From: Roseicella aerolata
GTDB taxonomy: Bacteria; Pseudomonadota; Alphaproteobacteria; Acetobacterales; Acetobacteraceae
Length of the DNA stretch: 64,000 nt
Reading direction: 5' to 3'
NCBI RefSeq assembly: GCF_020523605.1
Contig: NZ_JAJAQI010000030.1
Coordinates: 1-64,000, forward strand
Below, in pieces: positions 53,017 to 61,232 of the stretch. A model generated the notes under the pieces. The model was not told where the DNA came from and made no database searches. It saw only the letters and a program-made list of their open reading frames with translations. Position 1 is the stretch's first letter, and each line of letters starts with the position of its first letter. A program made the translations under genes and the position numbers.

Positions 53017-54309
53017 TCAGGCGATGCCGAACATGTCCTGGGTGATGCTCTCGTACCAGCCATCGGCGTAGAGCGCCTCCAGCCGGCGATGCTCCGCCGC
53101 GCGTTCGCCCAGCACGGCGGTGCGCGGGCTGATGCCGCCCGAGCCCGGCACCTCCTCCAGCCGCTGCGGCGTGCCGCGATACACGCCGACGATCGAGATC
53201 CCGTAGTCGGGCCCGACATGGCTGTAGCAGGTGTTGAAATAGGTGGCCGGCGGCGCCGCCCGTCCCGCCAGCGCGGCGGCGGCGCAGGCGACCGCGTGCT
53301 TGGCATGGGAATTCGCGGCGAAACCGGATTTCGGCATGGGTGCGGCGATGCAGGCGTCGCCGATGACGTGGATGTCCGGCACCAGCGCGGATTCCATGGT
53401 CGCCGGCTTCACCGGGCACCAGCCGGTCTCGTTGGCGAGCCCGGCCTCGCGCGCGATGCGCGCCGCCATCTGCGGCGGGATGACGTTGACGACATCGCCC
53501 TTCACCTTGTCGCCAAATTCCGTTTCTACCTCCATGGCAGCCGGATTCACCCGCACCACCCGCCCATCCTCGGAGGCGCCGCGCCATTCGACGATATCCG
53601 GATAGAGCTCCGCCCAGGCATCCTGGAAGAGCGGCTGCTTGGAGAAGCCGTTCTTGGCATCGAGCGCGATCAGCTTCGCCCGCGGCTTCGCCCGCTGCAG
53701 GTATTCCGCCACCATGCTGATGCGCTCATAGGGTCCGGGCGGGCAGCGGAAGGGATTGTCCGGGATCGTCATCACGAAGACGCCGCCCTCGGGCATCGCC
53801 TCCAGTTGCTTCTGCAGCACCGTGATCGGCTGCTGCGAGGGGATCCAGCCATGCGGCATGCGCGTCGCGGCCGCCTCGTCATAGCCCTCGACCGCGCCCC
53901 AGCGCAGGTCGATGCCCGGCGACATGATCAGCTTGTCATAGGGGATCTCCGCCCCGTCCGCGAGGCGCAGGCGCTTGCGCCCGGCATCCACGGCGGTCGC
54001 GCCCTGGTGCACCACGCGCACGCCGCGCGCCGCCAGGCGGTCATAGCCGAAGGTGATGCTCTCGATGTCGCGCCTTCCGGCAAGTACCAGGTTGCCATAG
54101 GGGCAGGTGGTGAAGCGCGGGCTGCGCTCCACCAGCGTGACCTCGAGATCCGGGTGGTGGTCGCGGGCGAAGCGCGCGGCGGAGGCGCCGCCGAAGCCGC
54201 CGCCGAGGATGACGAGGCGGCCGCCGCCCTGCTGGGCGCGGGCGAGGCGCGGGGCGGCGAGGACGCCGGCGGCCGCGGCGACGAGGAGGGCGCGACGCTG
54301 AATCGGCAT
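53017..54309 (-). CDS. soxF: Flavocytochrome c sulfide dehydrogenase flavoprotein (SoxF/FccB)
   Basis: The 430-residue protein has a Tat-type signal (PIQRRALLVAAAAG), the FAD Rossmann motif GGGFGG (36-41), and CPYGN with C69, matching the Cys that links FAD in known FccB proteins. Further cysteines in FRCPPGP and FNTCYSHVGP match the redox pair. It oxidises sulfide to sulfur in the periplasm and passes electrons to a cytochrome subunit. The monoheme cytochrome gene 14 bp upstream is the likely partner. Confidence 0.92.
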   Translation of the reverse strand: MPIQRRALLVAAAAGVLAAPRLARAQQGGGRLVILGGGFGGASAARFARDHHPDLEVTLVERSPRFTTCPYGNLVLAGRRDIESITFGYDRLAARGVRVVHQGATAVDAGRKRLRLADGAEIPYDKLIMSPGIDLRWGAVEGYDEAAATRMPHGWIPSQQPITVLQKQLEAMPEGGVFVMTIPDNPFRCPPGPYERISMVAEYLQRAKPRAKLIALDAKNGFSKQPLFQDAWAELYPDIVEWRGASEDGRVVRVNPAAMEVETEFGDKVKGDVVNVIPPQMAARIAREAGLANETGWCPVKPATMESALVPDIHVIGDACIAAPMPKSGFAANSHAKHAVACAAAALAGRAAPPATYFNTCYSHVGPDYGISIVGVYRGTPQRLEEVPGSGGISPRTAVLGERAAEHRRLEALYADGWYESITQDMFGIA

Positions 54310-54323
54310 GCTGCGGTCCTCCT

Positions 54324-54611
54324 TCAGTCGCGCGCCGCGTAATGCGCGGCAAGGGCGGCGATATCCTCATCGGAATAGCCGCGGGCGATGCGGCCCATCA
54401 CCGTCGCCTCCCGCCGGTTCTCGCGGAAGTCGCGCAGGATGGCGGCGAATTCCGCGCGGCGATGCGTGGCCGCGATGGCCGGTATGCCATGCGACCCGCC
54501 ACCCGAGACGCCATGGCAGCCCTGGCACGCGCCGGCGAGCAGCAGGCCGCGCTCCTGCGCGGCTGCCGGCATCGCCAGCATGGTCAGGGCCAGGATCGTC
54601 GCTTTGCGCAT
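54324..54611 (-). CDS. Monoheme cytochrome, SoxE/FccA-like partner of SoxF
   Basis: The 95-residue protein has a signal peptide (MRKATILALTMLAMPAAAQ) and one haem site CQGCH (C29-H33). GYSDEDIAALAAHYAARD at the end is the helix typical of small class I cytochromes c4/c5-like. It is the first gene of the run to soxF-soxC-soxD, so it should accept electrons from SoxF. It is half the size of diheme SoxE. GGGAGG precedes the ATG. Confidence 0.85.
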   Translation of the reverse strand: MRKATILALTMLAMPAAAQERGLLLAGACQGCHGVSGGGSHGIPAIAATHRRAEFAAILRDFRENRREATVMGRIARGYSDEDIAALAAHYAARD

Positions 54612-54768
54612 CCGGCCGTTCCTCCCTCCGGTTTCGCTTTACTTTCTTGGTGCGTGCGGCATTGTCATTGCGTCCAGGGTCCAGCCCAGCGTGTCCAGAG
54701 TGAGTGTCTGACGCACGACGGCGCAGTTTCATTCCCGTGCGCTTGCACGGTGAGGGAGGACCCGATCC
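54612..54768. promoter_or_regulatory. Divergent promoter region inside the sox cluster
   Basis: These 157 bases separate the soxF-C-D run (minus) from the cytochrome-soxS run (plus). The stretch 54640-54680 is less GC-rich than its surroundings and is the likely promoter core. No consensus -35/-10 pair or known SoxR site can be fixed by eye. Confidence 0.35.
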
Positions 54769-55158
54769 ATGGCATTCCGTACCGCCCTGCTTGCCGCGAC
54801 CCTTGCCCTTGGCGCGCCCGGCCTCGCCCTGGCGCAGGACGCGGCGGCGGGGCAGCGCGTCTTCAACCAGTGCCGCGCCTGCCACACCGTGGACGCGGGG
54901 GGACGCAACGGCGTCGGCCCCAACCTGCACGGCGTCTTCGACCGCAAGGCGGGTAGCGTCGAGGGTTTCCGCTACTCCGCCTCGATGCGGGAGAAGGCGG
55001 AGGGCGGCCTCACCTGGACCGAGGAGAACCTGCGCGCCTACATCGCCAACCCCAAGGCGGTGGTGCCGGCCGGCTCCATGTCCTATGCCGGCCTCAGGAA
55101 CGAGCAGCAGATGAACGACCTGATCGCCTATCTGCGCCAGGCGACCGGCGCGCGCTGA
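54769..55158 (+). CDS. Class I cytochrome c (c2/c550 type)
   Basis: The 129-residue protein has a Sec signal (to ALAQ, ~23) and haem site CRACH (C35-H39). GRNGVGPNLHGVFDRKAG, ENLRAYIANPKAVVPAGSMSYAG (with the distal Met) and LIAYLRQ complete a typical mitochondrial-type cytochrome c. It would shuttle electrons from Sox and Sor enzymes to the terminal oxidase. It is first of a three-gene plus-strand unit with soxS and a GlcG-like gene. Confidence 0.93.
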   Translation: MAFRTALLAATLALGAPGLALAQDAAAGQRVFNQCRACHTVDAGGRNGVGPNLHGVFDRKAGSVEGFRYSASMREKAEGGLTWTEENLRAYIANPKAVVPAGSMSYAGLRNEQQMNDLIAYLRQATGAR

Positions 55159-55169
55159 GGCCGGGGGCG

Positions 55170-55565
55170 ATGCGCCGGCGCGGCCTCGTGCTGCTCGGGC
55201 TCGGGATGGCGATGCGCGCCGCCGGCGCGGCGGAGCTGCCCGTGGCGCAGTTCGTCATGCTCGAGCGGCACGACTGCCCTTGGTGCCGGCGCTGGCTGCG
55301 CGAGGTGGGAGAGGCGTCCTGGAACGCCTCCGACCTCGGCCGCCGCGCGCCGCTGCGCCGGGTGGATGTCGCGCAGGGGATGCCGGCCGACCTCGCCGGC
55401 TTCGCGCATTGGCGCTTCACCCCGACCTTCGTGCTGATGCAGGGCGGGCGCGAGCTCGGCCGCATCATCGGCTACCAGGGCGACCTGTTCTTCTGGCAGC
55501 AGGCCGAGGCGCTGCTGGCGAAGCTGCCGCCCGCGGACACCGCGAGGAAGGAGGAGACGCAATGA
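55170..55565 (+). CDS. soxS: SoxS-like periplasmic thiol reductase
   Basis: The 131-residue protein has a short signal region and a thioredoxin-like fold with the active site C36-P-W-C39 (RHDCPWCRRW), plus FTPTFVLMQGGRELGRIIGYQGD. This matches SoxS, which keeps SoxY or other Sox proteins in a reactive state. The symbol refers to the thioredoxin-like Sox protein, not the AraC regulator. It lies 11 bp after the cytochrome gene and overlaps the next gene by 4 bases. Confidence 0.85.
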   Translation: MRRRGLVLLGLGMAMRAAGAAELPVAQFVMLERHDCPWCRRWLREVGEASWNASDLGRRAPLRRVDVAQGMPADLAGFAHWRFTPTFVLMQGGRELGRIIGYQGDLFFWQQAEALLAKLPPADTARKEETQ

Positions 55566-56062
55566 ACAAGACGGCATGGATCCTGGGCGCCGCGCTGCTG
55601 GCCGCGGCGCCAGCGGCAGGGGCGCGGGAGGCGGATTTCATCACCTTCCGCGTGCTGGCGCCGCCGCTGGCGCTGGAGCTGGCGCAGGCCGCGCTGAAAT
55701 CCTGCCACGACCGCGGCTTCCAGGTGGCGGTGGCGGTGGTGGACCGCTTCGGCGTGCCGCAGGTGGTGCTGCGCGACGCGCTGGCCGGCCCGCACACGCC
55801 CGAGACGGCGATCGCCAAGGCGCGCACCTCCGTCAGCTTCCGCGCGGCGACGGAAGAACTCTCCGCCGCCACCCAGGCCGGGCAGCTCAACTCCGCCATC
55901 CGCCACATCCAGGGATACATCTTCCTCGGCGGCGGCGTGCCGGTGGAAGGCGGCGGCTCCATCCTCGGCGGCATCGGCATCTCCGGCGCGCCGGGCGGGG
56001 CGGAGGACGATGCCTGCGCCCGCGCCGGCCTGCAGGCGATCGAGGACCGGCTCATGATGTAG
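55562..56062 (+). CDS. GlcG/HbpS-type heme-binding-like protein
   Basis: The 166-residue protein has a signal peptide (MNKTAWILGAALLAAAPAAGA) and the HbpS/GlcG fold pattern: LALELAQAALKSCHDRGFQVAVAVVD near the start, then ETAIAKARTSVSF, GGVPVEGGGSILGGIGISG. Such proteins bind haem or small ligands; one here may protect or serve the cytochrome-rich Sox system (inference from place). It ends in a strong bidirectional hairpin. Confidence 0.85.
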   Translation: MNKTAWILGAALLAAAPAAGAREADFITFRVLAPPLALELAQAALKSCHDRGFQVAVAVVDRFGVPQVVLRDALAGPHTPETAIAKARTSVSFRAATEELSAATQAGQLNSAIRHIQGYIFLGGGVPVEGGGSILGGIGISGAPGGAEDDACARAGLQAIEDRLMM

Positions 56063-56076
56063 GCTGGCCCGCGGCT

Positions 56077-56101
56077 GCCCTCCCCCCGCCTGGGGGAGGG
56101 C
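56077..56101. terminator. Bidirectional terminator between GlcG-like and DsrE-like genes
   Basis: GCCCTCCCCC (56077-56086) pairs with GGGGGAGGGC (56092-56101) around a five-base loop. It sits 14 bases after one stop and 1 base after the other. Confidence 0.65.
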
Positions 56102-56102
56102 G

Positions 56103-56555
56103 TCAGGGCCGCAGGTGGATCCAGCCCATCAGCTGCCGCTCCACCACCTCCGGCAGGCCGTTCTGCACCACCTGCACGCCCTCCAGCACCGCCTCCGGCG
56201 CCAGGCCAAGCGTGTCGAGCGTGGCGCCGCAGGCCACGAATTCGATGCCATAGGCCTGTAGGCTCGCCACCCGCTCCGCCACCTGGCTCTCCTCCCGCAA
56301 CAGGTGCCGGAGACCGGGGCCATAGGCGACGACCAGGATCTCAACCAGATCCTGGCCGTAGAAGCCCTGGATGTTGATGAGGTTGGAGAAGACCGCATTG
56401 GCCCGGGCCGGATCGGCCTCGGAGACCGAGACGACGATCCGCCGCGGCGCCTCCACCGTCGGCTTCGGCTCGGCCAGCGGCGTCTCCCGCACGCCGGCGG
56501 CGGCCAGGGGCATGGCAGCCAGCATCGCCAGCAGGGCGCGTCTTGCCCGCATCAT
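56103..56555 (-). CDS. Exported DsrE/DsrF-like protein
   Basis: The 150-residue protein has a signal-like N-terminus (MMRARRALLAMLAAMPLAAAG), then a DsrE/F fold: RIVVSVSEADPARANAVFSNLINI, VEILVVAYGPGLRHLL, and a Cys in GIEFVACGATL. DsrE-type Cys proteins carry sulfur in trafficking, but this one appears periplasmic and has only a single central Cys. Its start overlaps the fused synthase-like gene by 4 bases, so the two are co-expressed inside the sox cluster. Confidence 0.8.
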   Translation of the reverse strand: MMRARRALLAMLAAMPLAAAGVRETPLAEPKPTVEAPRRIVVSVSEADPARANAVFSNLINIQGFYGQDLVEILVVAYGPGLRHLLREESQVAERVASLQAYGIEFVACGATLDTLGLAPEAVLEGVQVVQNGLPEVVERQLMGWIHLRP

Positions 56556-58129
56556 CGTCCGCTTCCCTCCGCGCTCAGGATCAGGTGCGACATCAGCCGG
56601 TCCACCGGGGCGAAATCGTCCGTCAGCACCGGCACGCCCGCCGTGGCGATGCGCGCCGCGACGAATTCCGGCGGCAGCCGCGCCCAGCGCCGCTCCGGCC
56701 CGCGCCGCGCCGCGATGCGGCCGAAGGGTGTCGGCGCGTCGGAGGCGAGCAGCAGATAGGTCACGCGCCGTCCCGGCGCCTCGGCCATCTCCACCCAGAC
56801 CTCCACCACCGGGAAGTCGAGAGCGAGGGTGCGCGCGAGCGCCAGCAGGAAGCGCGGCTGCCGCTTGTCCTCCATGACATTCGCCGCATAGGCGCCGCCA
56901 GGCCGGAGCCGCGCGCGCACCGCGCGGTGCCATTCGCGCGTGGCGAGATGCACCGGCATGGCGATGTCGTGGAAGGCATCGGCGAAGACCAGGTCGAATT
57001 GCGCCGCCGCGGGCAGGGCCTGCAGCGCCGGCCGGCCATCCGCGGCCAGGACCGTGAGCGCCGGGCTGTCCTCCAGCCAGAAGTCGCGGCGCGCGGCAGC
57101 GGCGACGGCGGGGTCCAGCTCGGCGACGGTGAACCGCCCCCCCGGATGGTCGGCGGCCCAGGCGCGCGGCAGGGTGAAGGCGCCGCCGCCGAGGAAGAAG
57201 GCCGCCGGCCGCTCCGGCAGGCCGCGCGCCGCCATCACCTCATCCACCAGATGCAGATAGGGCTGCACGAACAGCGTCGGCTCGTCCCGCACATTCGCGC
57301 CATGCGCGAGGTGGTCCAGCACCATCAGCCGCGCCGGCTGCCCGACCGCCTCCGCCAGGTCCACGCCACGGATGCAGAAATAGGCGCTCTCGGCCTCGCA
57401 GGGGCTGGCGAAGGCCGGCAGCCGCGCGAGGCCCGCCGGCAGCAGCAGCGCGGCCAACCCCGCCGCCGCGGCCGCGGGCAGCGCCGCGCGCCGCCGCGCC
57501 CAGGCCAGGGCGGCGCCGGCATGGCCGGCGGCCAGCAGCCCGTAGAGCCCGGCGCAGGCCAGCATGGTGGCCGTGGAGCCGAGCCAGGCGACGAAGAGGA
57601 AGCCGGCCGCCAGCGTACCGGCGATGGCGCCGAGCGCCGAGACGGCGAAGAGCCGCCCGAGCACCGGCCCCACCTGGCCCGGCGACGCCTCCTCCACCGC
57701 CAGCTTGGTGACGATGGGGGAGACGGTGCCGACCAGCAGGCTCGGCAGGAAGAAGGCGGCCAGCGAAAGGCCGAGGATGGCGGCGAGCGGGTGCACCCCC
57801 TCGCCCTCCAGCCAGGGCGCCGCCAGCCGCAGCGCCGGCACGGCCAGCAGCGTCGCTGCCGCACAGCCGCAGAGCAGCCAGCCGAGCCGCCGGTGCCCCA
57901 TTTGCCGGTCGCACTCGGCGCCCGCCAGCCGCCCGCCCCACCAGTGGCCGAGCGAGAAGCCGCCCAGCACCACGGCGATGATCGCCGTCCAGGTATAGAG
58001 CGACATGCCGACATGCGGGGCCAGCAGGCGCCCGGCCACGATCTCCACCACCATCCCAAGGGCGGAGGCAAGCAGGATGGTCGCCGCATCGCCCAGCGCA
58101 CAAAGGGCCGAGGGGCGCGTCGCGGTCAT
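56552..58129 (-). CDS. Fused membrane / spermidine-synthase-like protein
   Basis: The 525-residue protein has an N-terminal half with about six to seven membrane segments (ILLASALGMVVEIVAGRLLAPHVG, FLPSLLVGTVSPIVTKLA) and a cytosolic spermidine-synthase-like methyltransferase fold (FFLGGGAFTLPRAWA, VAELDPAV, LVFADAFHD). The catalytic DxxD/DSTDP pair of true SpeE is not present, so aminopropyl transfer is doubtful. Such fusions are common and mostly unassigned. It overlaps the DsrE-like gene and diverges from soxW, so a role in sulfur chemistry is only suggested by place. Confidence 0.8.
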   Translation of the reverse strand: MTATRPSALCALGDAATILLASALGMVVEIVAGRLLAPHVGMSLYTWTAIIAVVLGGFSLGHWWGGRLAGAECDRQMGHRRLGWLLCGCAAATLLAVPALRLAAPWLEGEGVHPLAAILGLSLAAFFLPSLLVGTVSPIVTKLAVEEASPGQVGPVLGRLFAVSALGAIAGTLAAGFLFVAWLGSTATMLACAGLYGLLAAGHAGAALAWARRRAALPAAAAAGLAALLLPAGLARLPAFASPCEAESAYFCIRGVDLAEAVGQPARLMVLDHLAHGANVRDEPTLFVQPYLHLVDEVMAARGLPERPAAFFLGGGAFTLPRAWAADHPGGRFTVAELDPAVAAAARRDFWLEDSPALTVLAADGRPALQALPAAAQFDLVFADAFHDIAMPVHLATREWHRAVRARLRPGGAYAANVMEDKRQPRFLLALARTLALDFPVVEVWVEMAEAPGRRVTYLLLASDAPTPFGRIAARRGPERRWARLPPEFVAARIATAGVPVLTDDFAPVDRLMSHLILSAEGSGR

Positions 58130-58185
58130 TGATCCGCGCCCCGCGCCGCGCGACATGTCGGGGAAACGCCGCGACGGAGGACGTC

Positions 58186-58863
58186 ATGCACCGCGCCGCT
58201 ACCAAGCCGCTCCCGCGCCGGGCGCTCGGGGCGCTGCTGCTGGGCGCGGCGCCCGCCGCCGCCGCGCCGGTGCGGACGGAGCAGGGCTATACCCAGGACT
58301 GGTTCGCCGAAAGCTTCCTCGACCTGCCCGAGGATTTGCGGGAGGCGACGGCGACCGGCCAGCGCCTCGCCGTGGTGTTCGAGCAGCGCGGCTGCCCCTA
58401 TTGCGTCGAGATGCATACCGACCACCTGGTGGATCCCGCGATCGAGGGCTTCATCCGGCCGCGCTTCCGCCTGATCCAGCTCGACCTGCACGGCGCGCGG
58501 CGGGTGACGGATTTCGACGGGCAGGCGATGGAGGAGCGGCAGCTCGCCCGCCGCTGGCGCGTGACCTTCACGCCCACCATCGTCTTCCTCCCCGAAACCC
58601 TGCCGGCCCCGCCGCGCCCGGGGCGGGAGATCGAGGTGGCGCGCATGCCTGGCCTCATGAAGAAGCCGGAATTCCTCGGGCTCTTCACCTATGTGGCGGA
58701 GCATGGCTATGCCGACCGCACCGGCTTCCGGGCCTGGTGGGAGCAGCGCGGCCCGGCCTGCGAGGTGGCGCCGGAGCCGGCGCCGCCGCCCGTCACCCAA
58801 AGCGCCCCAGCCCCGGCCAGCGCTCCAGCATCCATGCCCCAATCTCCTGAAAACTGCCCGTGA
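58186..58863 (+). CDS. soxW: SoxW-like periplasmic thioredoxin
   Basis: The 225-residue protein has a Tat- or Sec-like signal (LPRRALGALLLGAAPAAAA), an active site C70-P-Y-C73 (EQRGCPYCVEMH), and RRWRVTFTPTIVFLPE. This is the SoxW pattern; it passes reductant from SoxV to Sox proteins. GGAGG ends 5 bases before the ATG at 58186. Its 3' end overlaps the soxV 3' end antisense by 71 bases. The C-terminus is Pro/Ala-rich and poorly conserved. Confidence 0.88.
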   Translation: MHRAATKPLPRRALGALLLGAAPAAAAPVRTEQGYTQDWFAESFLDLPEDLREATATGQRLAVVFEQRGCPYCVEMHTDHLVDPAIEGFIRPRFRLIQLDLHGARRVTDFDGQAMEERQLARRWRVTFTPTIVFLPETLPAPPRPGREIEVARMPGLMKKPEFLGLFTYVAEHGYADRTGFRAWWEQRGPACEVAPEPAPPPVTQSAPAPASAPASMPQSPENCP

Positions 58864-59527
58864 GCACGAGGACGCCCGTCAGCACCAGCAGCCCGCCGGC
58901 GGTGAGCTCCACCGCCCGGTAATGGCGCCGGAAGCGGCCGACGAAGCGCAGGAAGGGCGTGATGAAGGCAGCGGCCAGCAGGAAGGGGATGCCGATCCCG
59001 AGGGCATAGGCGAAGAGCAGCGTGGCCCCTTCCGCCACCCCCTCGCTGGCTGCGGCGATGGTGAGGATGCCCGCCAGCACCGGCCCGACGCACGGCGTCC
59101 AGCCGAAGGCGAAGGCCAGGCCGACGACATAGGCGCCGAGCGGCGAGACCGGCTTCTCCCGCGTCTGAAAACGCTTCTCGGCGTTCAGCGCGCCGATCCG
59201 CAGCAGGCCCGCGACATGCAGGCCGAAGAGGATCAGCACCCCGCCGGCGACGATCGCCAGCGTGTCGAGATGCTCGGCGAAGAGCTGCGACAGGACGCTG
59301 GCCGTCGCGCCGAGCAGGGTGAAGACGGTGGCGAAGCCGAGGACGAAGAAGAGCGCGGCCAGCAGCACGCGGCCACGGTCCGGCGCCTCCGCGACGGGGC
59401 CGCCCGGCGCCGCGCGCAGCGTCACCCCGCCGAGGAAGCCGAGATAGGGGATGACCAGCGGCAGCACGCAGGGGCTGAGGAAGGAGAGCATCCCCGCCAG
59501 CACCGCGCCGGCATGGCCGACCTGCAT
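58793..59527 (-). CDS. soxV: CcdA/DsbD-type electron transporter (SoxV)
   Basis: The 244-residue membrane protein has six hydrophobic segments with the two redox Cys residues: C20 in FLSPCVLP and C146 in GWTPCVGP. It moves electrons from cytosolic thioredoxin across the membrane to periplasmic SoxW/SoxS or cytochrome c maturation. It starts 9 bp after the soxB stop, in the sox operon. Convergent antisense overlap with soxW is unusual but both reading frames are well supported. Confidence 0.92.
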   Translation of the reverse strand: MQVGHAGAVLAGMLSFLSPCVLPLVIPYLGFLGGVTLRAAPGGPVAEAPDRGRVLLAALFFVLGFATVFTLLGATASVLSQLFAEHLDTLAIVAGGVLILFGLHVAGLLRIGALNAEKRFQTREKPVSPLGAYVVGLAFAFGWTPCVGPVLAGILTIAAASEGVAEGATLLFAYALGIGIPFLLAAAFITPFLRFVGRFRRHYRAVELTAGGLLVLTGVLVLTGSFQEIGAWMLERWPGLGRFG

Positions 59528-59536
59528 CGGCGCGCC

Positions 59537-61201
59537 TCATGCCCCCTTGAGCCGGAGGTGCCGGTTCGGCTCGACACGCACCGGCCCTTCGGAGAGGTGG
59601 CGCATCACCACCTCCCAGATCGGCGGGCCCTCGGTCCCCTCGTTCACCGAGGCCCAGCCGGCGACGCTGTACTCCCGCGCGGCCTCGAGGGGCTGGCCGG
59701 TGCGCAGCAGGGTCAGATCCTGCACCCGCTGCCCCGCCGGCGCCGCGACGTCGAGCGTCCAGCCGAGGCCGCCGACGCGCACCATGTCGCCGCCCTGCTG
59801 GTAGTAGGGGTCGGGGTTGAACAGGTTGTCGGCGACATCCTCCAGGATGAGCTTGATCTGCTCCCCCTTCATCGTCATGCGGTAGGCCGCCGGGTAGGTG
59901 ATGGCGGTATGGGCCCAGACATCCTCGGCGGTGATGTCGCTGCCCGGCAGCAGGCTGTAGCCCCAGCGGAAGCCGGGGGAGAGCGCGACCTCCGCATCCC
60001 GCTGGCGCATCAGCGCGGCGCAGATCATGTCGTCCATGGTGCCGTTCAGGTTGCCGCGGCGGGTCAGCAGGCTCTCCGTCCGGCCGACCACGCGGGCGAG
60101 CTCGGCGGCATGCGGCGCGCGCAGCTTCCGGACCAGCGCCGCGGTCTCGGCATCCGGCCGGATGCTCCCGGCGAAGACCGGGATCAGGGCATGGCGGAAC
60201 TCCGCGACGCGGCCGCCCTCCACCCGCAGATCGAGGCGGGAGATGAATTTGCCGTGGCAGCCGCTGGCGACCAGCAGGGTGTCGCCGACCTTCAGCGGCT
60301 CCGGCAGCGCGTCATGGGTGTGGCCGGTCAGGATGACGTCGATGCCCGGCACGCGGGCGGCGAGCTTGCGGTCCACGTCGAAGCCGTTGTGGGAGAGCAG
60401 CACGACGAGCTGCGCCCCCTCCTCCCGCGCCGCCTGCACGCGCTTCGCCAGCGCCTCCTCCTTGATCCCGAAGGACCAGTCGGGGATCAGCCAGCGCGGG
60501 TTGGCGATGGGCGTGTAGGGGAAGGCCTGGCCGATCACCGCCACCTTCACCCCGCCGCGCTCGAAGGTCTTCGTGTGCTCGAAGACATCCTCGTTCCATT
60601 CATTGTCCTGGACGTTGCCGGCCAGGAAGGGGCAGGGCATGGCGGCCACCAGCTCCTTCACCCGCTCGGCGCCATAGGTGAACTCCCAATGGCCGGTGGT
60701 GGCCTCGGCGGTCAGTGCGCGCAGCGCCTCCACCATGTCGGCGCCCCGGCTCTGCAGGCTGGTCCAGCTTCCCTGCAGCGTGTCGCCGCCATCGAGGACG
60801 ATGGTGTTGCCCGGCCGTTCCGCCCGGATCGCCTTGATGAGGGTGACGATGCGGTCGAGCCCGCCCATCGGGCCATAGGCGCGGGCCAGCCGCTCGAAAT
60901 CCAGGTTGGTCAGCGCATGCGCCATGGGCGTGCCGGCGGCGATGCGGTACTGCGCCAGCAGCGCCTCCCCGGTCAGGTGCGGCACCTGCCCGCGCGCCTC
61001 GCCCACGCCGACATTCAGCGTCGCCTCGCGGAAATGCATCGGGACCAGTTGCGCATGCAGGTCGGTCACATGCACCAGCGTCACCTGGCCGAGCGGCGCG
61101 AAGCGCAGCAGCGCCTCCTGGCTCGGCCGGTCCTGGGCATGGGCGGCGCCGGCCGCGGCCAGGGCGGCGGTGGCGGCCATCAGGTCGCGGCGGGTGATCA
61201 T
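59537..61201 (-). CDS. soxB: Thiosulfohydrolase SoxB
   Basis: The 554-residue protein has a Tat signal (MITRRDLMAATAALAAAG) and the two-domain 5'-nucleotidase-like fold with metal ligands in VTDLHAQ (47-51), LDGGDT (138-141), SHNG and GHTHD. A di-manganese centre hydrolyses sulfate from the SoxY-bound S-thiosulfonate. The ATG at 61201 puts the Tat motif at the front. The gene follows soxA by 31 bp. Length and motifs are normal. Confidence 0.96.
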   Translation of the reverse strand: MITRRDLMAATAALAAAGAAHAQDRPSQEALLRFAPLGQVTLVHVTDLHAQLVPMHFREATLNVGVGEARGQVPHLTGEALLAQYRIAAGTPMAHALTNLDFERLARAYGPMGGLDRIVTLIKAIRAERPGNTIVLDGGDTLQGSWTSLQSRGADMVEALRALTAEATTGHWEFTYGAERVKELVAAMPCPFLAGNVQDNEWNEDVFEHTKTFERGGVKVAVIGQAFPYTPIANPRWLIPDWSFGIKEEALAKRVQAAREEGAQLVVLLSHNGFDVDRKLAARVPGIDVILTGHTHDALPEPLKVGDTLLVASGCHGKFISRLDLRVEGGRVAEFRHALIPVFAGSIRPDAETAALVRKLRAPHAAELARVVGRTESLLTRRGNLNGTMDDMICAALMRQRDAEVALSPGFRWGYSLLPGSDITAEDVWAHTAITYPAAYRMTMKGEQIKLILEDVADNLFNPDPYYQQGGDMVRVGGLGWTLDVAAPAGQRVQDLTLLRTGQPLEAAREYSVAGWASVNEGTEGPPIWEVVMRHLSEGPVRVEPNRHLRLKGA

Positions 61202-61232
61202 GCCTTGCGTTCCTCCCCGGCCCGCGCGCCGC

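Noticed and set aside
54612-54768. ECF-type promoter (GGGAAT...GCGTC) on the minus strand
   Set aside because: The spacing does not match a known ECF consensus well, and the GC-rich background makes chance likely.
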